Part shown: piece by piece, positions 21,442-29,684 of the stretch
Position numbering within the stretch: the stretch's first letter is position 1
Layout: each line of letters starts with the position of its first letter
Assembly (NCBI GenBank): GCA_947591495.1
Contig: CANQDG010000008.1
Span: 1 to 62,962, forward strand
From: an uncultured Bacilli bacterium
Lineage (GTDB): Bacteria > Bacillota_I > Bacilli_A > ML615J-28 > CAG-313
Direction: 5' to 3'
Length of the DNA: 62,962 nt
Translations under genes and position numbers: made by a program
The notes under the pieces: model-generated
Told to the model about the DNA's origin: nothing
The model's database searches: none
Seen by the model: the letters and a program-made list of their open reading frames with translations, nothing else

Positions 21442-21467
21442 ATTGTTGTAAGTTAGGAGGTAACGAA

Positions 21468-21830
21468 ATGAATAATCAACCAATTAAAAGAAGAAATCCT
21501 TTTGACACGATAAAAGTAGTCGAAGAGGAAGAAAAACAAGAAGTTGTTAATGAGGAAGTAGAAAATTTTCAAGAAACACCAGTTTATGAGGAACCTAAAC
21601 CGGTTGTTAGAACACAAATTCGTCAACAACCTGTTCAAAGACCTGTTAGAACTTCACAAAGACAACAATATTATCAACCAGATGATTTAAATAGAGAAAA
21701 GTATACTTCAACAATGGATGTAACACTAAGAAGACAAATAAAAATCGCTTGTGCAACACGTGGAATTATGTTTGCTAAATTTGTAGAGGATGCTTGTAGA
21801 GAAAAATTAGAGAGAGAAGGTGTTAGATAA
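21468..21830 (+). CDS. Ribbon-helix-helix DNA-binding protein, likely ParA partner
   Basis: A 120-residue protein. Residues 1-75 are disordered-looking, rich in Glu, Gln, Pro and Arg. The C-terminal 45 residues fit a ribbon-helix-helix fold: a short strand (STMDVTLRRQ), helix (IKIACATRGI) and helix (FAKFVEDACREKLERE). Disordered tail plus RHH domain is the build of ParG-type centromere-binding proteins, whose tails stimulate the ParA ATPase. ATG 21468 is chosen for the AGGAGG at 21455-21460. It overlaps parA by one base (TAATG). No ParB/Spo0J domain is present. Confidence 0.8.
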   Translation: MNNQPIKRRNPFDTIKVVEEEEKQEVVNEEVENFQETPVYEEPKPVVRTQIRQQPVQRPVRTSQRQQYYQPDDLNREKYTSTMDVTLRRQIKIACATRGIMFAKFVEDACREKLEREGVR

Positions 21831-22618
21831 TGCCAATTATTTCAGCATTCTGTAAAAAGGGTGGTGTAGGCAAGACTACATTCCTTGGTTATCTTGCACA
21901 TTATCATGCAACGCAAGGAAAAACAGTTTTAGTTATTAGCGCTGATGATCAAAATAGTATTTTTAAAATTTTCGGCGTTGACAATTTTGTTAATGATCGT
22001 GACGATGATTTTTTCGAACATTTACTTGTAGGTGAAAAACAGCCTCAAGACATCACTTTTGAAGCAAGAATAAATATGTATTTAATGAAAACCTTAAATA
22101 CAGACAGACTTTCTTTGAATTTGACGCTAAAAAGGTCTGAAGAAAAGCATTTAAGGCAAATTATTGAGAGTTTTAACCAATATTTTGACTATATTTTTAT
22201 TGATTTTCCGCCTTCAAGCAGCAGATTGAGCGAAATTTTACTTGACATCAGTCAATCAATTTTAATTGTTGTCGGCTTAGACACGCTTGGATTGCAAGGT
22301 TTTTCGAATACAATTCAATATTTTGTTGATACTGACATCGATTTGGCCAAAATTAAGTACGTTGTACCGGTCGGATACATCAAAGGAAGACGTGCTCCGA
22401 TAAAGTGTTTGAAAGACTTAAAAGATCAAGCAAAAATGCTCACTCCAAACGCTATAATTACCACTCCAGTTAAGGATAAAGCCGAAATCAAAAATATTCA
22501 AACTGAAGGTATTTCAATCTTTGATAATCAGCCAATGAAGGATAGATTTCATCAAAAGAACTTCGACGAGATAAAAAAAGACCTAATTTCTATCTTTAAA
22601 GAGATAAATTTAGACTAA
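21830..22618 (+). CDS. parA: ParA-family partition ATPase
   Basis: A 262-residue ATPase of the MinD/ParA group. The deviant Walker A, CKKGGVGKTTF, is at residues 8-18. Walker A'/B follows at IFIDFPPSS near residue 123. There is no N-terminal DNA-binding extension, which matches the small type Ib ParA proteins (ParF-like) and also Soj. The RHH gene directly upstream favours type Ib. Its likely job is moving the origin region or positioning it on the nucleoid; this is inference. Both genes oppose the fork moving left from dnaN-dnaA, unlike their neighbours. Confidence 0.92.
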   Translation: MPIISAFCKKGGVGKTTFLGYLAHYHATQGKTVLVISADDQNSIFKIFGVDNFVNDRDDDFFEHLLVGEKQPQDITFEARINMYLMKTLNTDRLSLNLTLKRSEEKHLRQIIESFNQYFDYIFIDFPPSSSRLSEILLDISQSILIVVGLDTLGLQGFSNTIQYFVDTDIDLAKIKYVVPVGYIKGRRAPIKCLKDLKDQAKMLTPNAIITTPVKDKAEIKNIQTEGISIFDNQPMKDRFHQKNFDEIKKDLISIFKEINLD

Positions 22619-22624
22619 AAAAGA

Positions 22625-22655
22625 CAAAAAAAGCACAAATTTGTGCTTTTTTTGT
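22625..22655. terminator. Bidirectional terminator between parA and dnaN
   Basis: AAAAAAGCACAAA and TTTGTGCTTTTTT form a perfect palindrome with T-runs on both sides, closing parA from the left and dnaN from the right. Confidence 0.9.
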
Positions 22656-22664
22656 TGGTTTTTT

Positions 22665-23786
22665 TTAATAAACTCTTACAGGAAGTAACAATTGAGTTAA
22701 ACTGTCGTTTTCTTTATCTTTTATTAAAGCAGGTTTGATTTCACCGGTAAAATTAAACATTATCGTTTCATTTTCAAAAGCTCTTAAAGCATCTAAAAGG
22801 TTCTTTGAACTGAAAGCTACTTGAAAATTAACTGCTTCTGTTTGATTAACTATAGAAATTTCTTCTACAACTTTACCGATTTCTGAAGAATTTGATGAAA
22901 TTTCAGCTTTGTTATCACCTGAAAAGACGAATTTTACAATGCTTAAATTCTCTAAATTACTAAATAATGAAGTTCGATCTACTGCATTTATTAGCTCGTT
23001 TCGGTTAAATTCAGCACTAAATAAAAATTCTTTCGGAATCAAGTGAGAAGTGTCTGGATAATTACCTTCAATTAATCTTGAAACAAAAACAATATTTTTG
23101 TATTCAAAAGTGACTTTGCTATTTTCTAAATACATCTTTATAAGGGTTGATTCATCGCCTAAAATCTTGCTAAATTCGTCCAAAGACTTGCTTGGAATAT
23201 TAGCCATAATTTCGGCCTCTTTTGCGATTTTAGAAATCTTCTTAGCAATTCTGAAACTATCGGTTGCCGTGACCTCTAAGAGCCCATTTTTGGCTTTAAA
23301 ATTTAATCCTGTTAAAACGATTCGAGTTTCTGAAGTTGCACATGCAAAACTTGTTTCTTTAACGATTTGTTTTAATTCTTTGCTATCGATTATGATTGGC
23401 TCTGAAGAAGCTACAAAATTAGTTTTTGGATAATCATCTTTTTCGTAAGCTACTAAAGTAAAGTCTGATTTATCAGAAATAATTTTTATTGAATTTTTTT
23501 CAAAGAGTGTAAAGTCAACATCTTTACCTTCAACCTTCTTTGCAATTTCACAAAAGTATTTACCAGGAACAACACAATCGCCGGCTTCGTATAATCGTAC
23601 CTTTTCGTTTCTTTCTAATTTAACTTGTACAGCAATTTCTTTATTTGTTGCAACAAAAGTAATATCATCATCAGTAACTACAATTTTAACACCTGTTAAA
23701 ATAGGCATTGGAGTTTTTTGCGATAAGCCTTTAGAAACGTGTTGAAGTGTTTCTAAAAGTAATTCACGATTTATTATAAATTTCAT
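22665..23786 (-). CDS. dnaN: DNA polymerase III sliding clamp
   Basis: A 373-residue beta clamp, the normal length for its three domains. Typical segments include GKYFCEIAKKV, the domain-2 stretch FACATSETRIVLTGLNF, and the C-terminal hydrophobic-pocket strand ending LLLPVRVY. GAGGTC precedes the ATG. The gene is 117 bases after dnaA. That gap carries the best oriC unwinding candidate in the window. Confidence 0.98.
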   Translation of the reverse strand: MKFIINRELLLETLQHVSKGLSQKTPMPILTGVKIVVTDDDITFVATNKEIAVQVKLERNEKVRLYEAGDCVVPGKYFCEIAKKVEGKDVDFTLFEKNSIKIISDKSDFTLVAYEKDDYPKTNFVASSEPIIIDSKELKQIVKETSFACATSETRIVLTGLNFKAKNGLLEVTATDSFRIAKKISKIAKEAEIMANIPSKSLDEFSKILGDESTLIKMYLENSKVTFEYKNIVFVSRLIEGNYPDTSHLIPKEFLFSAEFNRNELINAVDRTSLFSNLENLSIVKFVFSGDNKAEISSNSSEIGKVVEEISIVNQTEAVNFQVAFSSKNLLDALRAFENETIMFNFTGEIKPALIKDKENDSLTQLLLPVRVY

Positions 23787-23903
23787 ATTTTTGACCTCTT
23801 TGTTAATTATTTATTTTTTATTTATTTATTATTATTAGTAGTGTGGATAAGTGGATAACTTTTTAAAACTAAGCTTTTCTAGTCCTTATATTATAAAGAA
23901 AAA
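23787..23903. other. Likely oriC unwinding region between dnaA and dnaN
   Basis: On the minus strand two DnaA boxes lie head to tail, TTATCCACT (23858-23850) and TTATCCACA (23850-23842), sharing one base. They are followed by CTACTA and then ATAATAATA leading into a long A/T tract. Paired boxes next to CTA-type trinucleotides (DnaA-trios) and an AT-rich duplex match the basal unwinding system described for Bacillus subtilis. The dnaN promoter probably overlaps this region. Confidence 0.8.
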
Positions 23904-25280
23904 TTATTTATCAAGTTTAGCAATTAGATTATTAACATCTTGTTTTACAAAGTCATCTTTTTTTACTTCATCTTCAATTTTATCAATTGCATGAGCAACT
24001 GTTGCGTGATCACGGTCACCTAAAAATTCGCCAATCTTTTTTAAAGCAATATTATATTTTGTTCTTAAAAGATAAATAGCAACACTTCTTGCGTACACAA
24101 TATCTTGCTTTCTAGATGCTCCAACCAAATCTTTAACGGTAATATTAAAATATGAAGCAACAGCATTTTTGACATTTTCTGCATTTTGCTTGATAGAATC
24201 TGAAAACGTATTGGCTGAAGGCATAATAGATTCAAGGGCTATTTTGGCATTTTCAACTGTATATTCAAAGTTAAATGCTACACAATAACTAATAAATCGA
24301 CGAAGAGCACCTTCAAGTTCACGGACATTTTCTTCAAAATTACAAGCAATATAATCCAAAACATCATCAGAAACAACATCGGGATTTTCGATAAGCGTAG
24401 CTAATTTCTTTTTTAAAATAGCTTTTCGTAAATCTTGATTAGGTTTTCTAACATCTACTTGAATCCCCCAAGTAAAACGAGATTTTAAACGATCCATAAT
24501 GTCTAATTTACTGGCATTTCGATCAGAAGTAACAATTATTTGCTTTTTATTTTCATTTAAATACTCAAATAATTTAAAAAATTCATCTTGAGATCCTTGA
24601 CGATCAGCTAAATATTGAATATCATCAACTAGTAAAACATCAGCGCTTCGATAATATTCATCAAATCGTAAGGAAGCATCAGTTGATTTTTGATTTTTGT
24701 TTTTTGATTTAAAATAATCTTCCACAAATTGTTGAGCTGTAGTATAAACAATATTAGTTTTTAAATCATTTTCTCGAATGTAATGACCAATAGCCATCAT
24801 TAAATGAGTTTTCCCAAGCCCAACATCACCAAAGATGAAAAAAGGGTTGTAAATATTAGGATTTTGAGCAACCTTTACAGCGAACGTAAAAGCCTCACGA
24901 TTTGCTTCACCTATAACAAAATTATTAAAAGTATATTCTGGTCTTAATACGCGTTGACCTATTGTTTTTTCAATTGGATTAGCGTTTTGATAAGAAGCAT
25001 TACTTTTAGCTTTATCTAAATCATCTGCTTCTTTTGGTAAAATAAGTTTAAATTGCATAGGTTCGGTTGTAAAAGTATTCAAAACACTATTCATATCATT
25101 TAAATAAAGTCGCTCTAAGCGAAATTTATCAAAAGGATTGGTGACAATTAAATAAATTGAATTGTTTTTTACTTCATATATTTCGTTAAGATTTTCAAAA
25201 TTAGTTGTATATTGTGCTTCTGGAAATTTATTTTTTAATTCTTCTTTTACTTTGTTTAGTAAAGAATACGCTTGTTCCAT
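23904..25280 (-). CDS. dnaA: Chromosomal replication initiator DnaA
   Basis: A 458-residue initiator. Domain I is at residues 1-90. The AAA+ core has Walker A GDVGLGKTHLM near 150 and Walker B VLLVDDIQYLAD near 213. Domain IV ends with the DNA-binding signature GDRDHATVAHAIDKI, close to the canonical GGRDHTTVxHA. It follows a cluster of five DnaA-box-like sequences and is read away from rpmH, the usual Bacilli layout. GAGGTG lies before the ATG. Autoregulation by DnaA is likely given the upstream boxes. Confidence 0.99.
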   Translation of the reverse strand: MEQAYSLLNKVKEELKNKFPEAQYTTNFENLNEIYEVKNNSIYLIVTNPFDKFRLERLYLNDMNSVLNTFTTEPMQFKLILPKEADDLDKAKSNASYQNANPIEKTIGQRVLRPEYTFNNFVIGEANREAFTFAVKVAQNPNIYNPFFIFGDVGLGKTHLMMAIGHYIRENDLKTNIVYTTAQQFVEDYFKSKNKNQKSTDASLRFDEYYRSADVLLVDDIQYLADRQGSQDEFFKLFEYLNENKKQIIVTSDRNASKLDIMDRLKSRFTWGIQVDVRKPNQDLRKAILKKKLATLIENPDVVSDDVLDYIACNFEENVRELEGALRRFISYCVAFNFEYTVENAKIALESIMPSANTFSDSIKQNAENVKNAVASYFNITVKDLVGASRKQDIVYARSVAIYLLRTKYNIALKKIGEFLGDRDHATVAHAIDKIEDEVKKDDFVKQDVNNLIAKLDK

Positions 25281-25343
25281 ATAATCACCTCTGAAATATC
25301 ATATCATAAATTGCTAAAAAATAAAAGTAGATAGTTAAATTTC

Positions 25344-25428
25344 TTTTCCACACAGTTATCAACATTTTATCCACATAAAAAACGTCTAATATTTCAACAA
25401 ATTATCAACATGATTATCATGTGGATAA
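25344..25428. promoter_or_regulatory. DnaA-box cluster upstream of dnaA
   Basis: Five boxes are readable: TTTTCCACA (25344), TTATCAACA (25356), TTATCCACA (25367), TTATCAACA (25402) and a reversed TTATCCACA (25420-25428). Together with the pair between dnaA and dnaN this gives the two-part origin typical of Bacilli. Both dnaA and the divergent gene at 25506 could be controlled from here. Confidence 0.9.
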
Positions 25429-25455
25429 AAAAAACAGATGTTTTTGTTATTTAAC

Positions 25456-25485
25456 TTGCAAAAAAACTAAAGAATATGGTATAAT
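25456..25485 (+). promoter_or_regulatory. Promoter of the gene at 25506
   Basis: TTGCAA (25456-25461), an 18-base spacer and TATAAT (25480-25485) with an extended TGG. Confidence 0.8.
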
Positions 25486-25505
25486 AAAAAATAATGAGGT
25501 GGATT

Positions 25506-26642
25506 ATGAATAATAAAGCATTACCAACAAAAATAAAAATAATTATAATTATTGCTTTCACAATCGTATTATTCGGTTTAATATTATTAATTTTTGGTAG
25601 AACCAAAGATAAAAGATTTGAAAGTTATAGCAGCACTCCTTATGATGAACACATAGGAGTAATACTTAGAGAAGTTGAAAAAAGACAATCAACTTTACAA
25701 ACAGGAAGTTCAAGTACTAAAACTGAAGGTGAACATGAGAAATCAGTTTATGATTTACAAATATTACTTGTTAGAAATCAAGAAAATGATGATATAGATA
25801 ATATTAGAATTTATGTTGCTGGAAAAAATAAAAACAATTATACTTATTTTGATTACTCATCTTATACCAAATCAATGACTGGTTCTACAATGCATAGTTT
25901 AACATCTGCTACTTCGTTTGCTTCAAAAGAATTTATAAATAGACATAGTCATGGTCCAAATGGTGAAGAAATAGATGAAAGCACGTTGTTAGATGAATCT
26001 CCAATTGAATTTTTTATTCTTGTAACATATACCACAAAAGAAACAGAACATTCTTTTGCTTATAGAACTTCAACATTAGATTTTAATTTAAATAAAAAAT
26101 TCAAAAAAGCTGAAAAAAGAGAAGTTAAAGGAAGTTACATTGATTATAAAGAAGATCCGATCAAAATAAGAATAACTAAAGATTTAGCAGAAAGTGAAAG
26201 TACAATTAAAGAAGTACAAAAAGATGAATTTTCAATTGAATGTGTATGGGATAGTAATAATTTAGATGCATTTAAATATTCAAGTGATGTTTTAGAAGGA
26301 TTTAATTTAAGGCAGCATGAAATTTCTAATCCAAAAGATAAAGAAGCTTGGGATGTTAATCCAGAAATTGTTGATATAAAATTAGAAATTTATGCTAAAA
26401 TAACTAATAAAGATGAAGATTTTTCTAATTATGTAAAAGTTTATTCTTTATATGGATTTTATTCAAGACATCGTAATTTATCTATTTATGATTTAGAAAT
26501 TGATGAATCATTAAATCTTGAAAGTTTTTATATTTATGCGGAATTAAAAATAGATAATGGTACAAATGGTAATAAAACTAAATTATTAAAAAAACCTTTT
26601 GAATATAATATGTTATATTATGTAACAGTAGATGAACTATAA
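25506..26642 (+). CDS. Membrane-anchored protein of unknown function
   Basis: A 378-residue protein with one N-terminal membrane segment (residues about 10-30, IKIIIIIAFTIVLFGLILL) after a short positive tail. The remaining 345 residues are hydrophilic, with many beta-like stretches, and should face outside. I recognise no domain. ATG 25506 is preferred over ATG 25494 because GAGGTGG then serves as ribosome site. It sits between the DnaA boxes and rpmH, which are normally adjacent, so it is an insertion in a very conserved junction. Confidence 0.8.
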   Translation: MNNKALPTKIKIIIIIAFTIVLFGLILLIFGRTKDKRFESYSSTPYDEHIGVILREVEKRQSTLQTGSSSTKTEGEHEKSVYDLQILLVRNQENDDIDNIRIYVAGKNKNNYTYFDYSSYTKSMTGSTMHSLTSATSFASKEFINRHSHGPNGEEIDESTLLDESPIEFFILVTYTTKETEHSFAYRTSTLDFNLNKKFKKAEKREVKGSYIDYKEDPIKIRITKDLAESESTIKEVQKDEFSIECVWDSNNLDAFKYSSDVLEGFNLRQHEISNPKDKEAWDVNPEIVDIKLEIYAKITNKDEDFSNYVKVYSLYGFYSRHRNLSIYDLEIDESLNLESFYIYAELKIDNGTNGNKTKLLKKPFEYNMLYYVTVDEL

Positions 26643-26662
26643 AAAAATAAAAGTATTATTAC

Positions 26663-26691
26663 TTGACAAAAAGTGATTATTATAGTACAAT
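26663..26691 (+). promoter_or_regulatory. Promoter of rpmH
   Basis: TTGACA (26663-26668), a 17-base spacer and TACAAT (26686-26691). Confidence 0.9.
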
Positions 26692-26724
26692 AAAAAAGCA
26701 TGGTTTTTAATAGGAGGTGCTCAT

Positions 26725-26859
26725 ATGAAAAGAACATACCAACCTAACAAACGTAAACATAGTAAAACTCATGGTTTCCGTGCTCGTATGGCTACAGTAG
26801 GCGGAAGAAAAGTATTAGCACGTAGACGTTCTAAAGGTAGAGCTGTATTAACAGCATAA
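26725..26859 (+). CDS. rpmH: Ribosomal protein bL34
   Basis: A 44-residue, highly basic large-subunit protein: [18 protein letters not shown], then [17 protein letters not shown] and SKGRAVLTA. This is a full-length, textbook bL34. AGGAGGTG precedes the ATG. It is followed by its own terminator and then rnpA, the usual order. Confidence 0.98.
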   Translation: MKRTYQPNKRKHSKTHGFRARMATVGGRKVLARRRSKGRAVLTA

Positions 26860-26877
26860 TTTAATATAAAATACTTC

Positions 26878-26920
26878 GACCACTTCAGTCAATAACTAGA
26901 GTGGTCATTTATTTTTTATT
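26878..26920 (+). terminator. Terminator or attenuator after rpmH
   Basis: GACCACT (26878-26884) pairs with AGTGGTC (26900-26906), followed by a T-rich run. Partial read-through would feed rnpA, for which no other promoter is evident. Confidence 0.75.
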
Positions 26921-26930
26921 GAGGTAGTGT

Positions 26931-27278
26931 ATGAAAAAAAAATATCGAATAAAAAAGAATCAAGAAATTGCTTCAATTGTAAATGCTAAAAACAAAGTAA
27001 TAGGTAATAATTTTATTATTTATTATCAAATTAGTTCTATAGAAAATATTAGAGTTGCTTTTTCGGTTTCAAAAAAATATGGTAAAGCGTTTGAACGAAA
27101 CAAAGCAAAAAGAATTGCTCGAAGCCTTTTTCAAGACTATACGAAAGAATATTTAAAATTAAACTTGGTTGTAGTAATAAAACCAGCATTGAAAAAGACT
27201 GTTTATTTAGAACTAAAAAAAGAAGTTGATTTTTTGATGAAACTTATCAGTAAAAAAACAAAGGAGAAAAGTGCGTGA
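26931..27278 (+). CDS. rnpA: Ribonuclease P protein component
   Basis: A 115-residue basic protein that helps the RNase P RNA process tRNA 5' ends. It starts KKKYRIKKNQEIASIV and carries the conserved basic helix GKAFERNKAKRIARSLF, matching the RNR motif region. The stop TGA overlaps the GTG start of yidC by 4 bases, so the two are probably translated together. Confidence 0.97.
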   Translation: MKKKYRIKKNQEIASIVNAKNKVIGNNFIIYYQISSIENIRVAFSVSKKYGKAFERNKAKRIARSLFQDYTKEYLKLNLVVVIKPALKKTVYLELKKEVDFLMKLISKKTKEKSA

Positions 27279-28765
27279 TTAAAAAATATTATAAAAGATT
27301 TTTTCTAATAGGTATTTTGTTTTTACTAATATTTATTACATCTTGTAGTTGTAGCAACAACGGATATAAAACAAAATTCGCTGAAGATGCAGCAACCGCA
27401 TCAGAAGATGAAAATTTAAATCTAATTAAATGGGTTAATAAAAAACTAAACGATGCAGTATCAGCTGAAATAGAAGCTAAAAAAGAAGCAACTGGTTCTG
27501 AGGTTGAATTAACTGAGGCAGAAAAGCTTCAAATAAAAAAAGATGCAGCAATTAAGCTTATCGAAGATTATACTAATTACGATGTTGTAACAAATGGTGG
27601 TAAACAAAAATACCAATATCGAGAAGTTATTATAAAATGTGATGTTGAAGATTACAAAAAATTAATTGATAAAGCACAAAAATCAGTTGATACGGATGAA
27701 AGCCCTGATGGTAAATGGGTTAAGGCCGCAACGTTTGTTCGAAGTTGTACAGATGCATCAAATGGTGATGCTAATTCATTAATCAAAGATACAGAAAAAT
27801 ATTTAGAAAATTTAGATGAAAAAACCGATGAAGAGTTAAAAGACTTAAATTTAAACGATATTGTTTGTGCTTTTGGTTTAAAAGTAGAAGATCGTACGCA
27901 AAATCAAGAAACTGAACCAATCGTTTTTCATGGCAAAACAGCAGGTGACTTCTTTAGTCATTTGTTCAATAATCTTTTAGTTTTTCCAATTGCATGGCTA
28001 ATTGTTCATTTATCAAAACTTTTTGGTGGTTTATATATTATAGGATTGATTTTAGCTACAATTCTTGTTCGTACAATTGCATGGCCAATTTACGCTAAAA
28101 CAAACGATATGTCTTTAAAAATGCAATTAATGCAACCAGAATTAAGTAAAATTCAAGAAAAGTATGGTAATAAACAAGATGAAAGATCAAAGCAGATGCA
28201 GCAGATGGAAATGGCTAGATTATATAAAAAGTATAAAATAGGTCTTGGTGGATGCTTAATGCCGATTATTCAGTTCCCAATCTTCATGGCTATCTTTAGA
28301 GCAATTTCTAGAATTCCTTATACAATTGCATATGAAGGCACCATTTATCAAAACAATTGGGCTAATGAAATAAATTCCAAATTATTTAATTTTGATTTAT
28401 TTGAAGATAGAACGGCCGGAACAGGTCAATTAATTGGAATTATTATTTTAATGATAATAGTTGTTGGAACACAATTTTTAAGTCAATGGCTTTCCCAAAG
28501 AAGACAAAAGAAAACACAACAAGAATCGCAAGCTGACATCCCAGCATATCGTAGACAAGCATACGAACAAACTAAAAATAGTTCACAGAGCACAATGAAG
28601 ATTATGATGTATATGATGATATTAATGATGGGACTATTTGTCTTTACAAGTAAGGCTGGTCTTGGTGTTTATTGGTGTATTGGTAACTTATATTCAATGG
28701 CTCAAATGTATATCAATAGTAAAACTAGTGCCAACCGTTTAGAAAAAATTAAGAAAAAATTATAA
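27275..28765 (+). CDS. yidC: YidC/Oxa1/SpoIIIJ membrane protein insertase with a large extracellular domain
   Basis: A 496-residue insertase. The signal peptide ends in the lipobox FITSC (Cys24), as in Bacillus SpoIIIJ. The conserved Oxa1 core begins near residue 235: TILVRTIAWPIYAKTND with the key arginine, then the cytoplasmic loop with QEKYGNKQDERSKQMQQMEM, then GCLMPIIQFPIFMAIFRAI. Between them lie about 200 acidic, mostly helical-looking residues not present in SpoIIIJ (about 260 residues in all). GTG start, with AAGGAG upstream. It works with Jag, encoded next, in the usual way. Confidence 0.95.
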   Translation: MIKKYYKRFFLIGILFLLIFITSCSCSNNGYKTKFAEDAATASEDENLNLIKWVNKKLNDAVSAEIEAKKEATGSEVELTEAEKLQIKKDAAIKLIEDYTNYDVVTNGGKQKYQYREVIIKCDVEDYKKLIDKAQKSVDTDESPDGKWVKAATFVRSCTDASNGDANSLIKDTEKYLENLDEKTDEELKDLNLNDIVCAFGLKVEDRTQNQETEPIVFHGKTAGDFFSHLFNNLLVFPIAWLIVHLSKLFGGLYIIGLILATILVRTIAWPIYAKTNDMSLKMQLMQPELSKIQEKYGNKQDERSKQMQQMEMARLYKKYKIGLGGCLMPIIQFPIFMAIFRAISRIPYTIAYEGTIYQNNWANEINSKLFNFDLFEDRTAGTGQLIGIIILMIIVVGTQFLSQWLSQRRQKKTQQESQADIPAYRRQAYEQTKNSSQSTMKIMMYMMILMMGLFVFTSKAGLGVYWCIGNLYSMAQMYINSKTSANRLEKIKKKL

Positions 28766-28779
28766 AAAGGAAGAGTAAT

Positions 28780-29406
28780 ATGAAAGAAAAAATGTATATA
28801 GGCAAAAGCTTAGAAGAAATTGAAGAATTAGCTGTCAAGGAATTAGGTGTTGCTAAAGAAGATATGTATTTTGATGTAATTAGTGAAAACGTCGGCCAAA
28901 GAGAAGAAATTCAAGTTCAAGTTATGGTTGATGCTAATCCGGTCAAAAAAGGAAAGGATTTTCTTGAAAACTTTTTAAAAGAAGCTCAAATCGAAGGTCT
29001 TATCGAAAGAAGAATGCGTGATAATGTTGTTGAATACAACATTAATACGGCTGACGCTAACGCAGTATTAATCGGTCATAATTCTCAAACATTAGCAGCT
29101 TTACAACAATTAACATCATTAATTGTCAATCAATATTTTGATCATGAAACGGAAAATGGTCTAATTGTTAAAGTAGATGTTGGCGATTATCGTAAAAATC
29201 GTGATGATAAATTAGAAAAAATGGCAGTTAGAATTGCAAGAGATGTTGCAAAAACTAAAATACCAGTTAAATTAAGATATATGAATGCTTATGAAAGAAA
29301 AGTTATTCACACTAAACTTGCAAATTGGAAAGATGTAACAACTCATTCAGAAGGCGTTGAACCAAGAAGATATTTAGTAATTGAACCTAAAAATAAGCAA
29401 GAATAA
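28780..29406 (+). CDS. jag: RNA-binding protein Jag (KhpB/EloR)
   Basis: A 208-residue protein with the N-terminal Jag domain (IGKSLEEIEELAVKELGV), a KH domain around residues 75-135 (INTADANAVLIGHNSQTLAALQ) and a C-terminal R3H domain (RYMNAYERKVIHTKLANW with the arginine-histidine pair, ending GVEPRRYLVIEP). In Gram-positives it influences cell elongation and division through RNA binding. It follows yidC by 14 bases. Confidence 0.96.
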   Translation: MKEKMYIGKSLEEIEELAVKELGVAKEDMYFDVISENVGQREEIQVQVMVDANPVKKGKDFLENFLKEAQIEGLIERRMRDNVVEYNINTADANAVLIGHNSQTLAALQQLTSLIVNQYFDHETENGLIVKVDVGDYRKNRDDKLEKMAVRIARDVAKTKIPVKLRYMNAYERKVIHTKLANWKDVTTHSEGVEPRRYLVIEPKNKQE

Positions 29407-29414
29407 AATAAAAA

Positions 29415-29455
29415 AGAAAATACTTACCACAAGCAGATGGTAAGTATTTTCTTTT
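29415..29455 (+). terminator. Terminator after jag
   Basis: AGAAAATACTTACCA pairs with TGGTAAGTATTTTCT around an 8-base loop, followed by TTT. Confidence 0.85.
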
Positions 29456-29490
29456 AAAAAGAAACGAGAATTGAATAAAAATTAAGGATT

Positions 29491-29524
29491 CTCTTTGTAA
29501 TCATGGTAGGAATATCACAAAGAG
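29491..29524. repeat. Unexplained inverted repeat between jag and mnmE
   Basis: CTCTTTGT (29491-29498) pairs with ACAAAGAG (29517-29524) around 18 bases. No T-run follows on either strand. The 278-base gap otherwise holds the jag terminator and the mnmE promoter region. Confidence 0.5.
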
Positions 29525-29684
29525 CACTTATATTATAATATTTTTTATACTTTAATAATTAAGCATTTGCTTTTGAAAATGTTTACAACATTTAGGAAAC
29601 TAAATTATAATAACAAAAAGAAAGTTTTTTGTAAGTAAAAAAGCATAGCTTATGATATAATAAAAATATAAAAAGAGGTGCAAT

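Noticed and set aside
20106-21467. The AT-rich tract as the main oriC
   Set aside because: No DnaA boxes seen there; paired boxes with trio-like repeats lie between dnaA and dnaN instead. A secondary role cannot be excluded.
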